Assembly (NCBI RefSeq): GCF_902506415.1
Contig: NZ_LR733275.1
Span: 5,122,176-5,186,175, forward strand
Direction of reading: 5' to 3'
DNA from: Massilia sp. 9I
GTDB taxonomy: Bacteria; Pseudomonadota; Gammaproteobacteria; Burkholderiales; Burkholderiaceae_D
Length of the DNA: 64,000 nt
This document shows, piece by piece, positions 1 through 10,090 of this stretch; position 1 is the first letter of the stretch, and every line of letters begins with the position of its first letter. The position numbers were made by a program, and so were the translations under genes. A model generated the notes under the pieces. It searched no databases, was not told where the DNA came from, and saw nothing but the letters and a program-made list of their open reading frames with translations.

Positions 1-104
1 AATATCGGATATGTGAGGGAGCTGTGGTAAAATTAAAGGTTGATTGAGTTCCAAATTTTAATCAAGTTCTCGATTTAAACCCTTCTTTTTATTGGAGTTT
101 TTAC

Positions 105-518
105 ATGGCAATCGAACGCACCCTGAGCATCATCAAGCCTGACGCAGTCGCGAAAAACGTGATCGGCCAGATCTACACCCGTTTTGAAAACGCCGGCCTG
201 AAGATCGTCGCTGCCCGCATGACCCAGCTGACCCGCGAACAGGCTGAAGGCTTCTACGCTGCCCACAAGGAGCGCGGCTTCTTTAACGACCTGGTCACCT
301 TCATGGTGTCGGGCCCGGTCATGATCCAGGCCCTGGAAGGCGAGAACGCCGTCCTGGCGCACCGCGACCTGATGGGCGCGACCGATCCGAAGAAGGCCGA
401 GAAAGGCACCATCCGCGCCGATTTCGCCGATTCGATCGATGCCAACGCCGTGCACGGTTCGGACGCTGTCGAAGCTGCCAAAGTCGAAATCGCTTACTTC
501 TTCCCAGAACTGAAGTAA
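105..518 (+). CDS. ndk: Nucleoside diphosphate kinase
   Basis: Cytosolic enzyme that transfers the gamma-phosphate of ATP to nucleoside diphosphates through a phospho-histidine, balancing the NTP/dNTP pools. The 137-residue length is normal for a bacterial Ndk. The N-terminus (ERTLSIIKPDAVAKNVIG) and the active-site segment NAVHGSDAVEAA near residue 115, which carries the catalytic His, are both clear. The ATG is preceded by a GGAG Shine-Dalgarno. It is the first gene of the ndk-rlmN-pilW-rodZ-ispG-hisS run common in Burkholderiales. Bases 1-104 upstream are comparatively AT-rich and probably carry the promoter, but I cannot assign -35/-10 boxes with confidence. Identification is secure. Confidence 0.98.
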   Translation: MAIERTLSIIKPDAVAKNVIGQIYTRFENAGLKIVAARMTQLTREQAEGFYAAHKERGFFNDLVTFMVSGPVMIQALEGENAVLAHRDLMGATDPKKAEKGTIRADFADSIDANAVHGSDAVEAAKVEIAYFFPELK

Positions 519-539
519 TCGGTTTTATTGCATCAAGAA

Positions 540-573
540 CCGCTCGTCCGCGGCCCAGGGCCGGTGCGAGCGG
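540..573 (+). other. GC-rich hairpin between ndk and rlmN
   Basis: Outer arms CCGCTCG and CGAGCGG enclose an inner GGCC/GGCC pairing. No T-run follows, so this is not a classical intrinsic terminator. It could weaken read-through from ndk or protect the ndk mRNA end. Only the structure is visible; the role is inferred. Confidence 0.4.
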
Positions 574-602
574 GGATATTTGGAAAAGTTACAGGATTTA
601 TC

Positions 603-1771
<1,169 letters not shown>

Positions 1772-1772
<1 letters not shown>

Positions 1773-2581
1773 TGCGCGGCGCCGCGGTAGGGTTTTGCGC
1801 CGCGCCTCTGGCGGCGTTCCTGGCAACTCTCGCTCTGCTCGGGGGCTGCGCCAGCAATGGCGGCGGCGAACTGAAGACCGCGTCCGACGTCACCGCGGCG
1901 GAAAAACGCGCCTCGCTGCGCCTGCAGCTGGCGGTCGGCTACTACCAGAACGGCCAGTACGAGATCGCGCTGGACGAGGTCAAGCAGGCGATCGCCGCCG
2001 ACCCGTCCTACGCCGAAGCCTATGGCGTGCGCGCGCTGGTCTATACCGCGATGGGCCAGTTGCAGCTGGCGGACGACAACTACCAGCAGGCCCTGCGCCT
2101 GAAGCCGGGCAATCCCGACCTGTCGAACAACTACGGCTCCTTCCTGTGCCAGTCGCTGAACAAGCCGGCCCAGGCCATGCCTTACTTCGACACGGCGCTG
2201 CGCAACCCGGCCTACCAGACCCCAGTGAGCGCGCTGGTGAACGCGGGCCTGTGCAGCGTACGCAGCAAGAACCACCAGGCCGCCGAGCGCTACCTGCTCG
2301 AGGCCGTGCGCTACAACCCGGACCTGCAGGCCACGAACGCCGGCCTGGCACGGATCTACTACGAGCGGCGCGATTACCAGCGCGCCGGTTTTTTCATTAA
2401 CCGCCTGATCGAGACTTCGAAACTCGACACCCTGTCGGCCGACGCACTGTGGCTGGCGCTGCGCGTGCAGCGCAAGACGGGCGACCGGTCCAATGAAGCC
2501 AGCCTCGCAGCCCAGCTGCGGCGGCGCTTCCCCGGTTCGCCGGAGTACGCGGCCTTCGAGCGCGGCGCATTTGATGAGTGA
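1772..2581 (+). CDS. pilW: Type IV pilus biogenesis/stability lipoprotein PilW (PilF-type)
   Basis: Outer-membrane lipoprotein that in type IV pilus systems helps assemble or localise the secretin PilQ. The N-terminus has a hydrophobic signal ending in a lipobox-like LLGGC (Cys near residue 28). The rest is built of TPR repeats, for example the segments around QLAVGYYQNGQYEIALDEV and ARIYYERRDYQRAGFFINRL. At 269 residues it is close to PilF/PilW family size. It starts inside the rlmN stop codon and is followed at once by rodZ, the classic rlmN-pilW-rodZ-ispG order. Family assignment rests on TPR pattern, lipobox and synteny. Confidence 0.93.
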
Positions 2582-2591
2582 GACAAGAACC

Positions 2592-3614
2592 ATGAACGAG
2601 CATGCAGACCAGCCGGCGACGCCGGGCAATGACGCGGGCCTTCCCGGCAAGACCCTGCAATCCCAGCGCGAAGCGATGGGCTGGAGCGTGGAGCAAGTGG
2701 CCGACCAGCTGAAGCTGGCGCCGCGCCAGGTGGTGGCATTGGAAGCCGGCGACTACGCCTCGCTCCCGAGCCCGGCCGTGACGCGCGGCTTCGTGCGCGC
2801 CTACGCCAAGCTCCTGAAGATCGACGCCGCCCCGCTGGTGGCCAAGATCGAGATGAACATGCCGCCGGAAGCGCAAGCCGGCGCGACCGCCTCGATCCCG
2901 CGCCGCGAACAGCGCCCGGCCTCGTTCTCGCAAAGCCGTTTCCCGATCGGCGGCAAGCGCAATAAAGTGCCGGTCGGCCTGATCGCCGGCGCCATCGCCG
3001 TGATCGCCGCCGGCGCCGCGCTGTGGCATTTCGGCCTGATCCCGGGCAGCCGCCCGCAGTCGGCTACCGAAGGCGAGGCCGTCCTCGAATCGCCGGTGGT
3101 GGCCCCGAGCACCACCGCGCCGGCCGCGGGCCACGACACGCTGCAGAATCCGTCCGTGCCGCTGATCTCGGTGCCGGCGCCGGCAGGCGAGGGCGCGACC
3201 GCGCCTGCAGCTGCCCCGACTACTGCCCCGGCCGCCGCGCCGGGCACGGCTCCGGCGACGGCGCCAAGTGCGGCGCCGGCTGCCACCACGCCGGCCGCAC
3301 CGGCCGCCGCCACGCCGCCTGCCGCGACGCTGGCCGCACCCGTCACCGCCGCACCTGCTCCGGCAGCCGCAGCCGCCGGCGGCAACGCGCTGGTGCTGAA
3401 CGTGCGCGAAGATGCCTGGATCGGCGTCGTCGTCGGCGGCAAGCGTGTCCTCTGGCGCGAAGTCAAGGCCGGTGCGACCGAGACGATCGACGTCACCGGT
3501 CCGGGCGTGCTGACCGTCGGTAATCCGGGCGCCGTGACGGCGACCCTGCGCGGCGCTGCTGTCGCCCTGCAGGAAGCGCCGGGCAAGAAGTTTGCGCAAG
3601 TGGCATTGAAGTAA
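2592..3614 (+). CDS. rodZ: RodZ-like cytoskeletal membrane protein (HTH plus DUF4115)
   Basis: Bitopic inner-membrane protein that in characterised bacteria links MreB to the cell-wall elongation machinery. Order of parts: an N-terminal Xre-like helix-turn-helix (GKTLQSQREAMGWSVEQVADQL, roughly residues 18-75), one transmembrane segment (VGLIAGAIAVIAAGAAL, near residue 125), a long Ala/Pro/Thr-rich periplasmic linker of low complexity (about residues 165-270), and a C-terminal beta-rich DUF4115-like domain (NVREDAWIGVVVGGKRVLWR). The ATG at 2592 is used here. An in-frame ATG at 2574 overlaps the pilW stop and is a real alternative that would add six residues. It is followed by ispG after 3 bp. 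Confidence 0.9.
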   Translation: MNEHADQPATPGNDAGLPGKTLQSQREAMGWSVEQVADQLKLAPRQVVALEAGDYASLPSPAVTRGFVRAYAKLLKIDAAPLVAKIEMNMPPEAQAGATASIPRREQRPASFSQSRFPIGGKRNKVPVGLIAGAIAVIAAGAALWHFGLIPGSRPQSATEGEAVLESPVVAPSTTAPAAGHDTLQNPSVPLISVPAPAGEGATAPAAAPTTAPAAAPGTAPATAPSAAPAATTPAAPAAATPPAATLAAPVTAAPAPAAAAAGGNALVLNVREDAWIGVVVGGKRVLWREVKAGATETIDVTGPGVLTVGNPGAVTATLRGAAVALQEAPGKKFAQVALK

Positions 3615-3617
3615 GCA

Positions 3618-4925
3618 ATGGAACAGAACATGAACGAACGCTGCATTGGCGAGCCTGGCGCGGCCCGACCGATTCCCTCCGGCCCGCTGGCGCGCCGCGC
3701 CAGCCGCAAGGTGCTGGTCTCGCACGGTCAGCGCAAGGTCTGGGTCGGCGGCGACGCGCCAGTCGTGGTGCAGTCGATGACCAACACCGACACGGCCGAC
3801 GTGATCGGCACCGCGATCCAGGTCAAGGAACTGGCGCGCGCCGGTTCCGAGATCGTCCGCATCACCGTGGACACGCCGGCCGCGGCCGCCGCGGTGCCGG
3901 CAATCCGCGAACAGCTCGACCGCATGGAGATCGACACCCCGCTGGTGGGCGACTTCCACTACAACGGCCACCTGCTGCTGCGCGACTATCCGGAATGCGC
4001 GCAGGCGCTGTCGAAATACCGCATCAATCCGGGCAACGTGGGGCAGGGCGCCAAGCGCGACACCCAGTTCGCCCAGATGATCGAGATCGCCGCCAGGTAC
4101 GACAAGCCGGTGCGCATCGGCGTCAACTGGGGCTCGCTGGATCAGTCGCTGCTGGCCCGCATCATGGACGAGAACGCCGCCCGCGCCACGCCGTGGAGCG
4201 CGCAGGCCGTGATGTACGAAGCCTTGATCACCTCGGCGATCGAGAATGCCATGCGCGCCGAAGAAGTCGGCCTGGCGCGCGACAAGATCATCCTGAGCTG
4301 CAAGGTGTCGGGCGTGCAGGACCTGATCGCGGTCTACCGCGAGCTGGCCCGCCGCTGCGACTATCCGCTGCACCTGGGCCTGACCGAGGCCGGCATGGGC
4401 AGCAAGGGCATCGTCGCCTCGACCGCGGCGCTGTCGGTGCTGCTGCAGGAAGGCATCGGCGACACCATCCGCATTTCGCTGACCCCGGAACCGGGCGGCG
4501 ACCGCACCAAGGAAGTGGTGGTCGGCCAGGAGATCCTGCAGACCATGGGCCTGCGCAAGTTCACCCCGATGGTGATCGCTTGCCCGGGCTGCGGCCGCAC
4601 GACGTCCACCGTGTTCCAGGAGCTGGCGGACAACATCCAGACTTTCCTGCGCGAGCAGATGCCGGAGTGGAAGAAGACCTATCCGGGCGTGGAAGCGATG
4701 AACGTGGCCGTGATGGGCTGCATCGTCAACGGCCCGGGCGAATCGAAGCACGCGAACATCGGCATCAGCCTGCCGGGTACGGGCGAATCGCCGGCGGCGC
4801 CGGTGTTTGTCGATGGCCAGAAGTTCGCCACCCTGCGCGGCGAGCGCATCGTGGAGGAGTTCAAGACCATCGTGCTGAACTACGTGCAGAAGAATTACGG
4901 GCGCCAAGAGGCGGTCGCACAATAA
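3618..4925 (+). CDS. ispG: 4-hydroxy-3-methylbut-2-enyl-diphosphate synthase (flavodoxin)
   Basis: Penultimate enzyme of the MEP isoprenoid pathway. An Fe4S4 enzyme reductively opens methylerythritol cyclodiphosphate to HMBPP. At 435 residues it is slightly long because of an N-terminal extension, with an internal ATG at 3630 as an alternative start. The C-terminal cluster cysteines are visible in IACPGCGRTT and VAVMGCIVNGPGE. The TIM-barrel start (VVVQSMTNTDTADV) is canonical. It sits between rodZ and hisS as in many beta- and gamma-proteobacteria. Confidence 0.97.
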   Translation: MEQNMNERCIGEPGAARPIPSGPLARRASRKVLVSHGQRKVWVGGDAPVVVQSMTNTDTADVIGTAIQVKELARAGSEIVRITVDTPAAAAAVPAIREQLDRMEIDTPLVGDFHYNGHLLLRDYPECAQALSKYRINPGNVGQGAKRDTQFAQMIEIAARYDKPVRIGVNWGSLDQSLLARIMDENAARATPWSAQAVMYEALITSAIENAMRAEEVGLARDKIILSCKVSGVQDLIAVYRELARRCDYPLHLGLTEAGMGSKGIVASTAALSVLLQEGIGDTIRISLTPEPGGDRTKEVVVGQEILQTMGLRKFTPMVIACPGCGRTTSTVFQELADNIQTFLREQMPEWKKTYPGVEAMNVAVMGCIVNGPGESKHANIGISLPGTGESPAAPVFVDGQKFATLRGERIVEEFKTIVLNYVQKNYGRQEAVAQ

Positions 4926-4935
4926 GATATACAAC

Positions 4936-5020
4936 GTCGTCCCGGCGCAGGCCGGGACCCAAGTTTCGTCGAGCAGCCGGTCTGCCCGCAAACTTAGGTT
5001 CCGGCCTTCGCCGGAACGAC
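4936..5020. repeat. REPIN-like inverted repeat pair (copy A)
   Basis: Two arms face each other. A forward arm (GTCGTCCCGG CGCA GGCCGGGACCCAAGTTT, 4936-4966) and a reverse arm (4990-5020) are reverse complements apart from a few bases. Each arm is itself a small hairpin. The same unit recurs near 13.5, 21.0 and 49.7 kb. It lies between ispG and hisS, where it could also form transcript secondary structure. Confidence 0.75.
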
Positions 5021-5038
5021 GGTCTTTAGGGTAACAAT

Positions 5039-6394
5039 ATGTCCAAACCAGAAAAAATCGTCGCCGTCAAAGGCATGAACGACATCCTCCCGCAAGATGC
5101 ACCGATGTGGGAGCTGTTCGAGAACACCGCCGAGACCATCCTGAAGAGCTACGGCTACCAGAAGATCGTCACCCCGATCGTCGAGGACACCTCGCTGTTC
5201 GCGCGCGCCATCGGCGCCGTCACCGACATCGTCGAGAAGGAGATGTACTCCTTCGAGGACTCGATGAACGGCGACCAGCTGACCCTGCGTCCGGAAGGCA
5301 CCGCCGGCGCCGTGCGCGCCGTGATCGAGCATAACCTCGTGTACGACGGCCCCAAGCGCCTGTGGTACAAGGGCCCGATGTTCCGCCACGAGCGTCCACA
5401 GCGCGGCCGCTACCGCCAGTTCTTCCAGTTCGGCGCCGAAGCCGTCGGCTTCTCGGGCCCGGACATCGACGCCGAGCTGATCATGCTGTGCCGCCGCCTG
5501 TGGGACGACCTCGGCCTGCAGAACGTGCGCCTCGAGCTGAATTCGATCGGCAATGCCGACGAGCGCCTGCGCCACCGCGCCGACCTGATCGCCTACCTGG
5601 AAAAGCACGAGGACATCCTCGACGCCGAAGCCAAGCGCCGCCTGCACAGCAACCCGCTGCGCATCCTGGACACCAAGAACCCTGCCATGCAGGAGATGGT
5701 CAACGCGGCGCCGAAGCTGCTGGATTACTTGGGCGAAGAATCGCTGGCGCACCTGAACGGCCTGAAGAACATCCTCGACCGCAACGCGGTGCAGTACACC
5801 ATCAACCCGCGCCTGGTGCGCGGCCTGGATTACTACAACCGCACCGTGTTCGAGTGGGTCACCGACGAGCTCGGCTCGCAGGGCACCATCTGCGCGGGCG
5901 GCCGCTACGATCCGCTGATCGAGCAGTTCGGCGGCAAGCCGACCCCGGCGGTCGGTTTCGCGATGGGCATCGAGCGCATCATCGAACTGATGAAGGGCCT
6001 GGGCGAGACCCAGAGCCCGAGCCAGTGCGACGTCTACCTGGTCCATCAGGGCGAGGAAGCGCAGCTGCAGGCCTTCATCCTGGGCGAGCGCCTGCGGGAT
6101 GCCGGCCTGGATGTTGTGTTACATTGCGCAACGCCGGCAGGCGCGGGCAGCTTCAAGAGCCAGATGAAGAAGGCCGACGGCAGCGGCGCTTCGTTTGCCG
6201 TGATCATCGGCGAAGACGAGATCGCGTCCGGCCAGGCGGCCGTGAAGGCGATGCGCGGCGAAGCCGGCGAACAGCAGCAGGCCAAGGTCGCCTTCGAGCA
6301 AGTGGTCGACTACGTGGTCGACCAGATCGTCGGCGGCGGCGGACACGACTGCGACGACGAGAACTGCAACGAGCACGGCCATCACCACCACTAA
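5039..6394 (+). CDS. hisS: Histidyl-tRNA synthetase with Cys/His-rich tail
   Basis: Class II aminoacyl-tRNA synthetase charging tRNA-His. Motif 2 (MFRHERPQRGRYRQFFQFGAE trimmed around RHERPQRGRYRQF) and the histidine-binding motifs (LVRGLDYYNRT, GGRYDPLIEQFGG) are intact, and the C-terminal anticodon-binding domain follows. At 451 residues it is longer than the usual roughly 425. The excess is a C-terminal tail from about residue 434 with Gly4 and then the string HDCDDENCNEHGHHHH, rich in Cys, His and acidic residues. Such a tail could bind Zn, Ni or Cu; that is an inference. The ATG follows the REPIN-like repeat directly. Confidence 0.97.
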   Translation: MSKPEKIVAVKGMNDILPQDAPMWELFENTAETILKSYGYQKIVTPIVEDTSLFARAIGAVTDIVEKEMYSFEDSMNGDQLTLRPEGTAGAVRAVIEHNLVYDGPKRLWYKGPMFRHERPQRGRYRQFFQFGAEAVGFSGPDIDAELIMLCRRLWDDLGLQNVRLELNSIGNADERLRHRADLIAYLEKHEDILDAEAKRRLHSNPLRILDTKNPAMQEMVNAAPKLLDYLGEESLAHLNGLKNILDRNAVQYTINPRLVRGLDYYNRTVFEWVTDELGSQGTICAGGRYDPLIEQFGGKPTPAVGFAMGIERIIELMKGLGETQSPSQCDVYLVHQGEEAQLQAFILGERLRDAGLDVVLHCATPAGAGSFKSQMKKADGSGASFAVIIGEDEIASGQAAVKAMRGEAGEQQQAKVAFEQVVDYVVDQIVGGGGHDCDDENCNEHGHHHH

Positions 6395-6443
6395 GATTCC
6401 CGTAGCACCCGATCCACCACCACGATAAAAAACAGAGCAGAAC

Positions 6444-7106
6444 ATGGCATACGACCTCGAAGAACAGGAACAGATAGCGAACTTCAAGGCCTTCTGGGCC
6501 CGATTCGGTAACCTCATCATGGGCGTGCTGATCGTCGCGCTGCTGTCCTATGCGGGCTACAACTTCTGGAATTCGCACAAGCGCAACCAGGCCGTCGAGG
6601 CTTCGGCGCTGTACGACGAACTGCAGGCGGCGCTGGCGGCGAACGACAACGCCAAGACCCAGCGCATCGCCGGCGACATCCAGAAGAAGTACGACGGCAC
6701 CGTCTACGCGCAGATGGCCGCGCTGGGCGCCGCCAAGACCGCCTTCGAGGCGAACGACCTCAAAACCGCCAAAACCCAGCTGCAGTGGGTGGCGGACCAT
6801 GGCAACGACGAATACAAGGCGGTCGCGAAGCTGCGCCTGGCCGGCGTGCTGCTGGACGAGAAGTCCTTCGACGCCGCCCTGAAGCTGCTGAACGAGACCT
6901 ACCCGGCGCAGTTCTCGGCTGAAGTGTCGGACCGCAAAGGCGACGTGCTGGTGGCGCAGAACAAGCTGGCCGAAGCACGTCAGGCCTACATTGCCGCGTA
7001 TGCCGCGATGGACAAGAATAACCCGGGCCGCCAGCTGGTCCAGGTCAAGCTTGAAGCAATCGGCGGCTCGGTGCCGGAAGCGAAAGACGCGAAAGCAGCT
7101 GCGTAA
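6444..7106 (+). CDS. yfgM: YfgM-type ancillary SecYEG translocon / TPR membrane protein
   Basis: A 220-residue inner-membrane protein with one N-terminal transmembrane helix (NLIMGVLIVALLSYAGY, residues about 23-40) and a periplasmic TPR-like domain. The N-terminal MAYDLEEQEQIANFKAFWARFGN pattern, charged helix then TM, is characteristic of YfgM. In E. coli YfgM works with PpiD at the Sec translocon and in envelope quality control. The position hisS-yfgM-bamB-der is the family's standard synteny, which supports the name as much as the sequence does. A hairpin terminator follows the gene. Confidence 0.9.
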   Translation: MAYDLEEQEQIANFKAFWARFGNLIMGVLIVALLSYAGYNFWNSHKRNQAVEASALYDELQAALAANDNAKTQRIAGDIQKKYDGTVYAQMAALGAAKTAFEANDLKTAKTQLQWVADHGNDEYKAVAKLRLAGVLLDEKSFDAALKLLNETYPAQFSAEVSDRKGDVLVAQNKLAEARQAYIAAYAAMDKNNPGRQLVQVKLEAIGGSVPEAKDAKAAA

Positions 7107-7122
7107 GATCTAAGATTGACAG

Positions 7123-7158
7123 GCCCGCGTCCGCCCAAATGGCGAGCGCGGGCTTTCG
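7123..7158 (+). terminator. Rho-independent terminator-like hairpin after yfgM
   Basis: A GCCCGCG stem (7123-7129) pairs with CGCGGGC (7147-7153) and is followed by TTTCGT. The short U-tract suggests partial termination before bamB, which would therefore need its own promoter or rely on read-through. Confidence 0.6.
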
Positions 7159-7191
7159 TCCTCTACAGTCCAAGGAACAAGGTTAAAGAAT

Positions 7192-8355
7192 ATGCGTATT
7201 AGCAGCAAACTTGTTGGTGTTGGTGTACTGGCCCTGATGACGGGCTGCTCGAGCCTTCCTTCGCTCAGCTCGCTGAATCCGTTCTCGTCGAAGTCGAAGA
7301 CCGACCAGCCGGCGCCCCTCGTCGAGCTGAAAGCCTCGATGGCCGTGCGCACCGCGTGGAAGCTCGACATCGGCAAGGCCGGCGCCTACCAGTTCTCGCC
7401 TGCACTGGCCGGCAACACGGTGGTGGTGGCCAGCGCCGGCGGCGATATCGCACGCGTCGAAGCCGTCAGCGGCAAGCTGATGTGGCGCACCAAGGCTGGT
7501 AGCGAGCTCTCCAGCGGCGTCGGCACCGACGGCAACCTGATCGTGGTCGGCGGCGCCAAGGGCACCGTGCTGGCCTTCGACATGGACGGCAAGAAGCTGT
7601 GGAGCACCCAGCTGTCGAGCGAACTCCTGTCCTCGCCGGTGGTCGGCCAGGGCATCGTCGTTGCGCGCAGCCTGGACAACCGCATCGTCGGCCTGGATGC
7701 CAAGACCGGCGAAAAGAAATGGACCGTGCAGCGCACTGCGCCGGCCCTGACCCTGCGTACTTCGCCGGGCATGATCGTGAATAACACCGACGTGATCGTC
7801 GCCCAGCCGGCCGGCAAGCTGTCGTCAATGCTGCTGGCCACCGGCGCGCCGCGCTGGGACGTCGAAGTCGGCGTGGCGCGCGGCGCCACCGAGCTGGAAC
7901 GCGTGACCGACATCGGCGGCACCCCGGTGCTGTTCGAAAGCGACGTCTGCGCCGTGTCCTACCAGGGCCGCGTGGCTTGCTTCGACGCAGCCGCCGGTTC
8001 GCCGAAATGGACCCGCGACCTGTCCTCCGAGGTCGGCGTCGCCGTCGACCAGCGCTTCGTGTTCGCGCCGGACGACAAGGGCGCCCTGTATGCCTTCAAC
8101 CGCGACACCGGTTCGAGTGCCTGGAAGAACGACAAGCTGGCCTTCCGCCGCCTGTCGACCCCCGTCTCCTACGGCCGCGCCGTAGCGGTGGGTGACTACC
8201 AGGGCATCGTGCACTTCCTGTCGCGCGAAGACGGCTCCTTCCTGGCGCGCGCCGCCACCGACGGCAGCCCCATCGTGGGCACCCCGCTGGTGGCTGGATC
8301 GCACCTGATTTTTCAAACGCAAAATGGAACTGTGACCGCGATCGCGGTCGAATAA
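7192..8355 (+). CDS. bamB: Outer membrane protein assembly factor BamB
   Basis: Periplasmic lipoprotein of the BAM complex that folds beta-barrel proteins into the outer membrane. A signal peptide ends in a lipobox (LALMTGC, Cys near residue 20). The rest shows repeated PQQ-like beta-propeller blades (for example GTVLAFDMDGKKLWSTQL, GRVACFDAAAGSPKWTRDL, GALYAFNRDTGSSAWK). At 387 residues and directly before der it matches the family in size and synteny. Confidence 0.97.
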   Translation: MRISSKLVGVGVLALMTGCSSLPSLSSLNPFSSKSKTDQPAPLVELKASMAVRTAWKLDIGKAGAYQFSPALAGNTVVVASAGGDIARVEAVSGKLMWRTKAGSELSSGVGTDGNLIVVGGAKGTVLAFDMDGKKLWSTQLSSELLSSPVVGQGIVVARSLDNRIVGLDAKTGEKKWTVQRTAPALTLRTSPGMIVNNTDVIVAQPAGKLSSMLLATGAPRWDVEVGVARGATELERVTDIGGTPVLFESDVCAVSYQGRVACFDAAAGSPKWTRDLSSEVGVAVDQRFVFAPDDKGALYAFNRDTGSSAWKNDKLAFRRLSTPVSYGRAVAVGDYQGIVHFLSREDGSFLARAATDGSPIVGTPLVAGSHLIFQTQNGTVTAIAVE

Positions 8356-8364
8356 AATAATTAC

Positions 8365-9708
8365 ATGAAGCCGGTAATCGCACTCGTTGGTCGCCCGAAC
8401 GTCGGGAAGTCGACCCTATTCAACCGCCTGACCCGTTCGCGGGACGCGCTGGTGGCCGACCTCCCTGGCCTGACCCGCGACCGCCACTATGGCGAAGGCC
8501 GGATCGGCGAACGGCCGTTCCTGGTCATCGACACCGGCGGTTTCGAACCGGTCGCCAAAGAGGGCATCATGCACGAGATGGCGCTGCAGACGCGCCAGGC
8601 GGTGGCCGAAGCCGACGTCGTCGTGTTCATCGTCGACGGCCGCCAGGGCCTGACCCCGCACGACAAGACCATCACCGATTACCTGCGCAAGCAGAACCGC
8701 AAGGTCATGCTCGTGGTCAACAAATCCGAAGGCATGAAGTACACCTCGGTGACCGCCGATTTCTACGAGCTCGGCATGGGTGACCCTTACGTGATCTCCG
8801 CCGCCCACGGCGACGGCGTGCACGACCTGGTGGTCGAGGCGCTCGACTTCGCTTTCGAAAACCGCGCCGAGAACGAGGAAGAACTCGAGCATCCGGACCA
8901 CGGCATCAAGATCGCCATCGTGGGTCGCCCGAACGTGGGCAAGTCGACCCTGATCAATACCCTGGTTGGCGAGCAGCGCGTGATCGCCTTCGACATGCCG
9001 GGCACCACCCGCGACTCGATCGAAGTGCCGTTCGAGCGTGATGGAAAGAAATACACCCTGATCGACACGGCCGGTATCCGCCGACGCGGCAAGATTTTCG
9101 AAGCCATCGAGAAGTTCTCGGTGGTCAAGACGATGCAGTCGATCTCGGACGCCAACGTCGTCGTGCTGCTGCTCGACGCCCAGCAGGATATTTCCGAGCA
9201 GGACGCCCACATCGCCGGCTTCATCCTGGAATCGGGCAGGGCGCTGGTGGTGGCCGTCAACAAGTGGGACGGCCTGCAGTCGGACCAGCGCGACCAGGTC
9301 AAGACGGACCTCGACCGCAAGCTCGACTTCCTCTCCTTCGCCAAGACCCACTTCGTGTCGGCGCTGAAAGGCACCGGTATCAGCCAGCTGATGAAGTCGG
9401 TGGATTCGGCCTATGCCGCCGCGACCGCGAACCTGTCGACGCCGCGCCTGACGCGCGCGCTGCAGGAAGCGATCGAAAAGCAGGAGCCGAAGCGCAAGGG
9501 CAGCATCCGTCCCAAGATGCGCTATGCCCACCAGGGCGGCCAGAATCCGCCCATCATCGTCATCCACGGCAATGCGCTCGAGGCGGTCAGCGACCCCTAC
9601 AAGCGCTATCTGGAAAAGCATTTCCGCGACACCTTCAACCTGGTCGGCACTCCGGTGCGCATTGAATTCAAGTCCGGTAAGAATCCTTTTGCCAAGGAGC
9701 AGAATTAA
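8365..9708 (+). CDS. der: Ribosome biogenesis GTPase Der (EngA)
   Basis: Essential GTPase with two tandem G domains needed for 50S subunit maturation. Two P-loops are visible, GRPNVGKSTLFN at the N-terminus and GRPNVGKSTLIN near residue 190. Their switch/G3 motifs are DTGG and DTAGI, and the second G domain has NKWD as its G4. A KH-like C-terminal domain follows (PPIIVIHGNALEAV). Length 447 is normal. It starts 10 bp after bamB. Confidence 0.98.
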   Translation: MKPVIALVGRPNVGKSTLFNRLTRSRDALVADLPGLTRDRHYGEGRIGERPFLVIDTGGFEPVAKEGIMHEMALQTRQAVAEADVVVFIVDGRQGLTPHDKTITDYLRKQNRKVMLVVNKSEGMKYTSVTADFYELGMGDPYVISAAHGDGVHDLVVEALDFAFENRAENEEELEHPDHGIKIAIVGRPNVGKSTLINTLVGEQRVIAFDMPGTTRDSIEVPFERDGKKYTLIDTAGIRRRGKIFEAIEKFSVVKTMQSISDANVVVLLLDAQQDISEQDAHIAGFILESGRALVVAVNKWDGLQSDQRDQVKTDLDRKLDFLSFAKTHFVSALKGTGISQLMKSVDSAYAAATANLSTPRLTRALQEAIEKQEPKRKGSIRPKMRYAHQGGQNPPIIVIHGNALEAVSDPYKRYLEKHFRDTFNLVGTPVRIEFKSGKNPFAKEQN

Positions 9709-9848
9709 GCCTAGCAGTACGACAAAATGTGGCGAAACAGGTTACAGTAGCTTAGGGCTTTCATTCGCGACAGCGGAATGTGGCCCAGGCACTTGAAATT
9801 TGGCAAACCGCCACAATTTTTAAACTACAACAACATTACGGAGCTGTT

Positions 9849-10085
9849 ATGAGCAACAAAGGGCAACTGTTACAAGACCCATTCCTGAACGCCTTGCGCA
9901 AGGAGCACGTCCCCGTCTCCATCTACCTGGTCAACGGCATCAAACTGCAAGGCCACATCGAATCTTTCGACCAGTACGTCGTCCTGCTTCGTAATACCGT
10001 GACCCAGATGGTCTACAAGCATGCCATTTCCACCGTCGTCCCGGCTCGCGCCGTCAACCTTAACCTCGACTCCGAAGCCGAGTAA
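9849..10085 (+). CDS. hfq: RNA chaperone Hfq
   Basis: Hexameric Sm-like protein that pairs small RNAs with mRNAs. The 78-residue product begins MSNKGQLLQDPFLNALRKE and carries Sm1 (VSIYLVNGIKLQGHIESFDQYVVLL) and Sm2 (YKHAISTVVPAR) motifs with the KH residues of the proximal face. The frame is open further upstream (from 9780), but family alignment fixes the ATG at 9849. The 140 bp before it probably hold its promoter, since der-hfq is the largest gap in this part of the run. The C-terminal extension is short. Confidence 0.98.
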   Translation: MSNKGQLLQDPFLNALRKEHVPVSIYLVNGIKLQGHIESFDQYVVLLRNTVTQMVYKHAISTVVPARAVNLNLDSEAE

Positions 10086-10090
10086 GGCCG

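Noticed and set aside
2397..4991. 864-codon open frame on the minus strand
   Set aside because: It is antisense to pilW, rodZ and ispG, all well identified; its translation is Arg/Gly/His-rich low complexity typical of shadow frames in GC-rich DNA.
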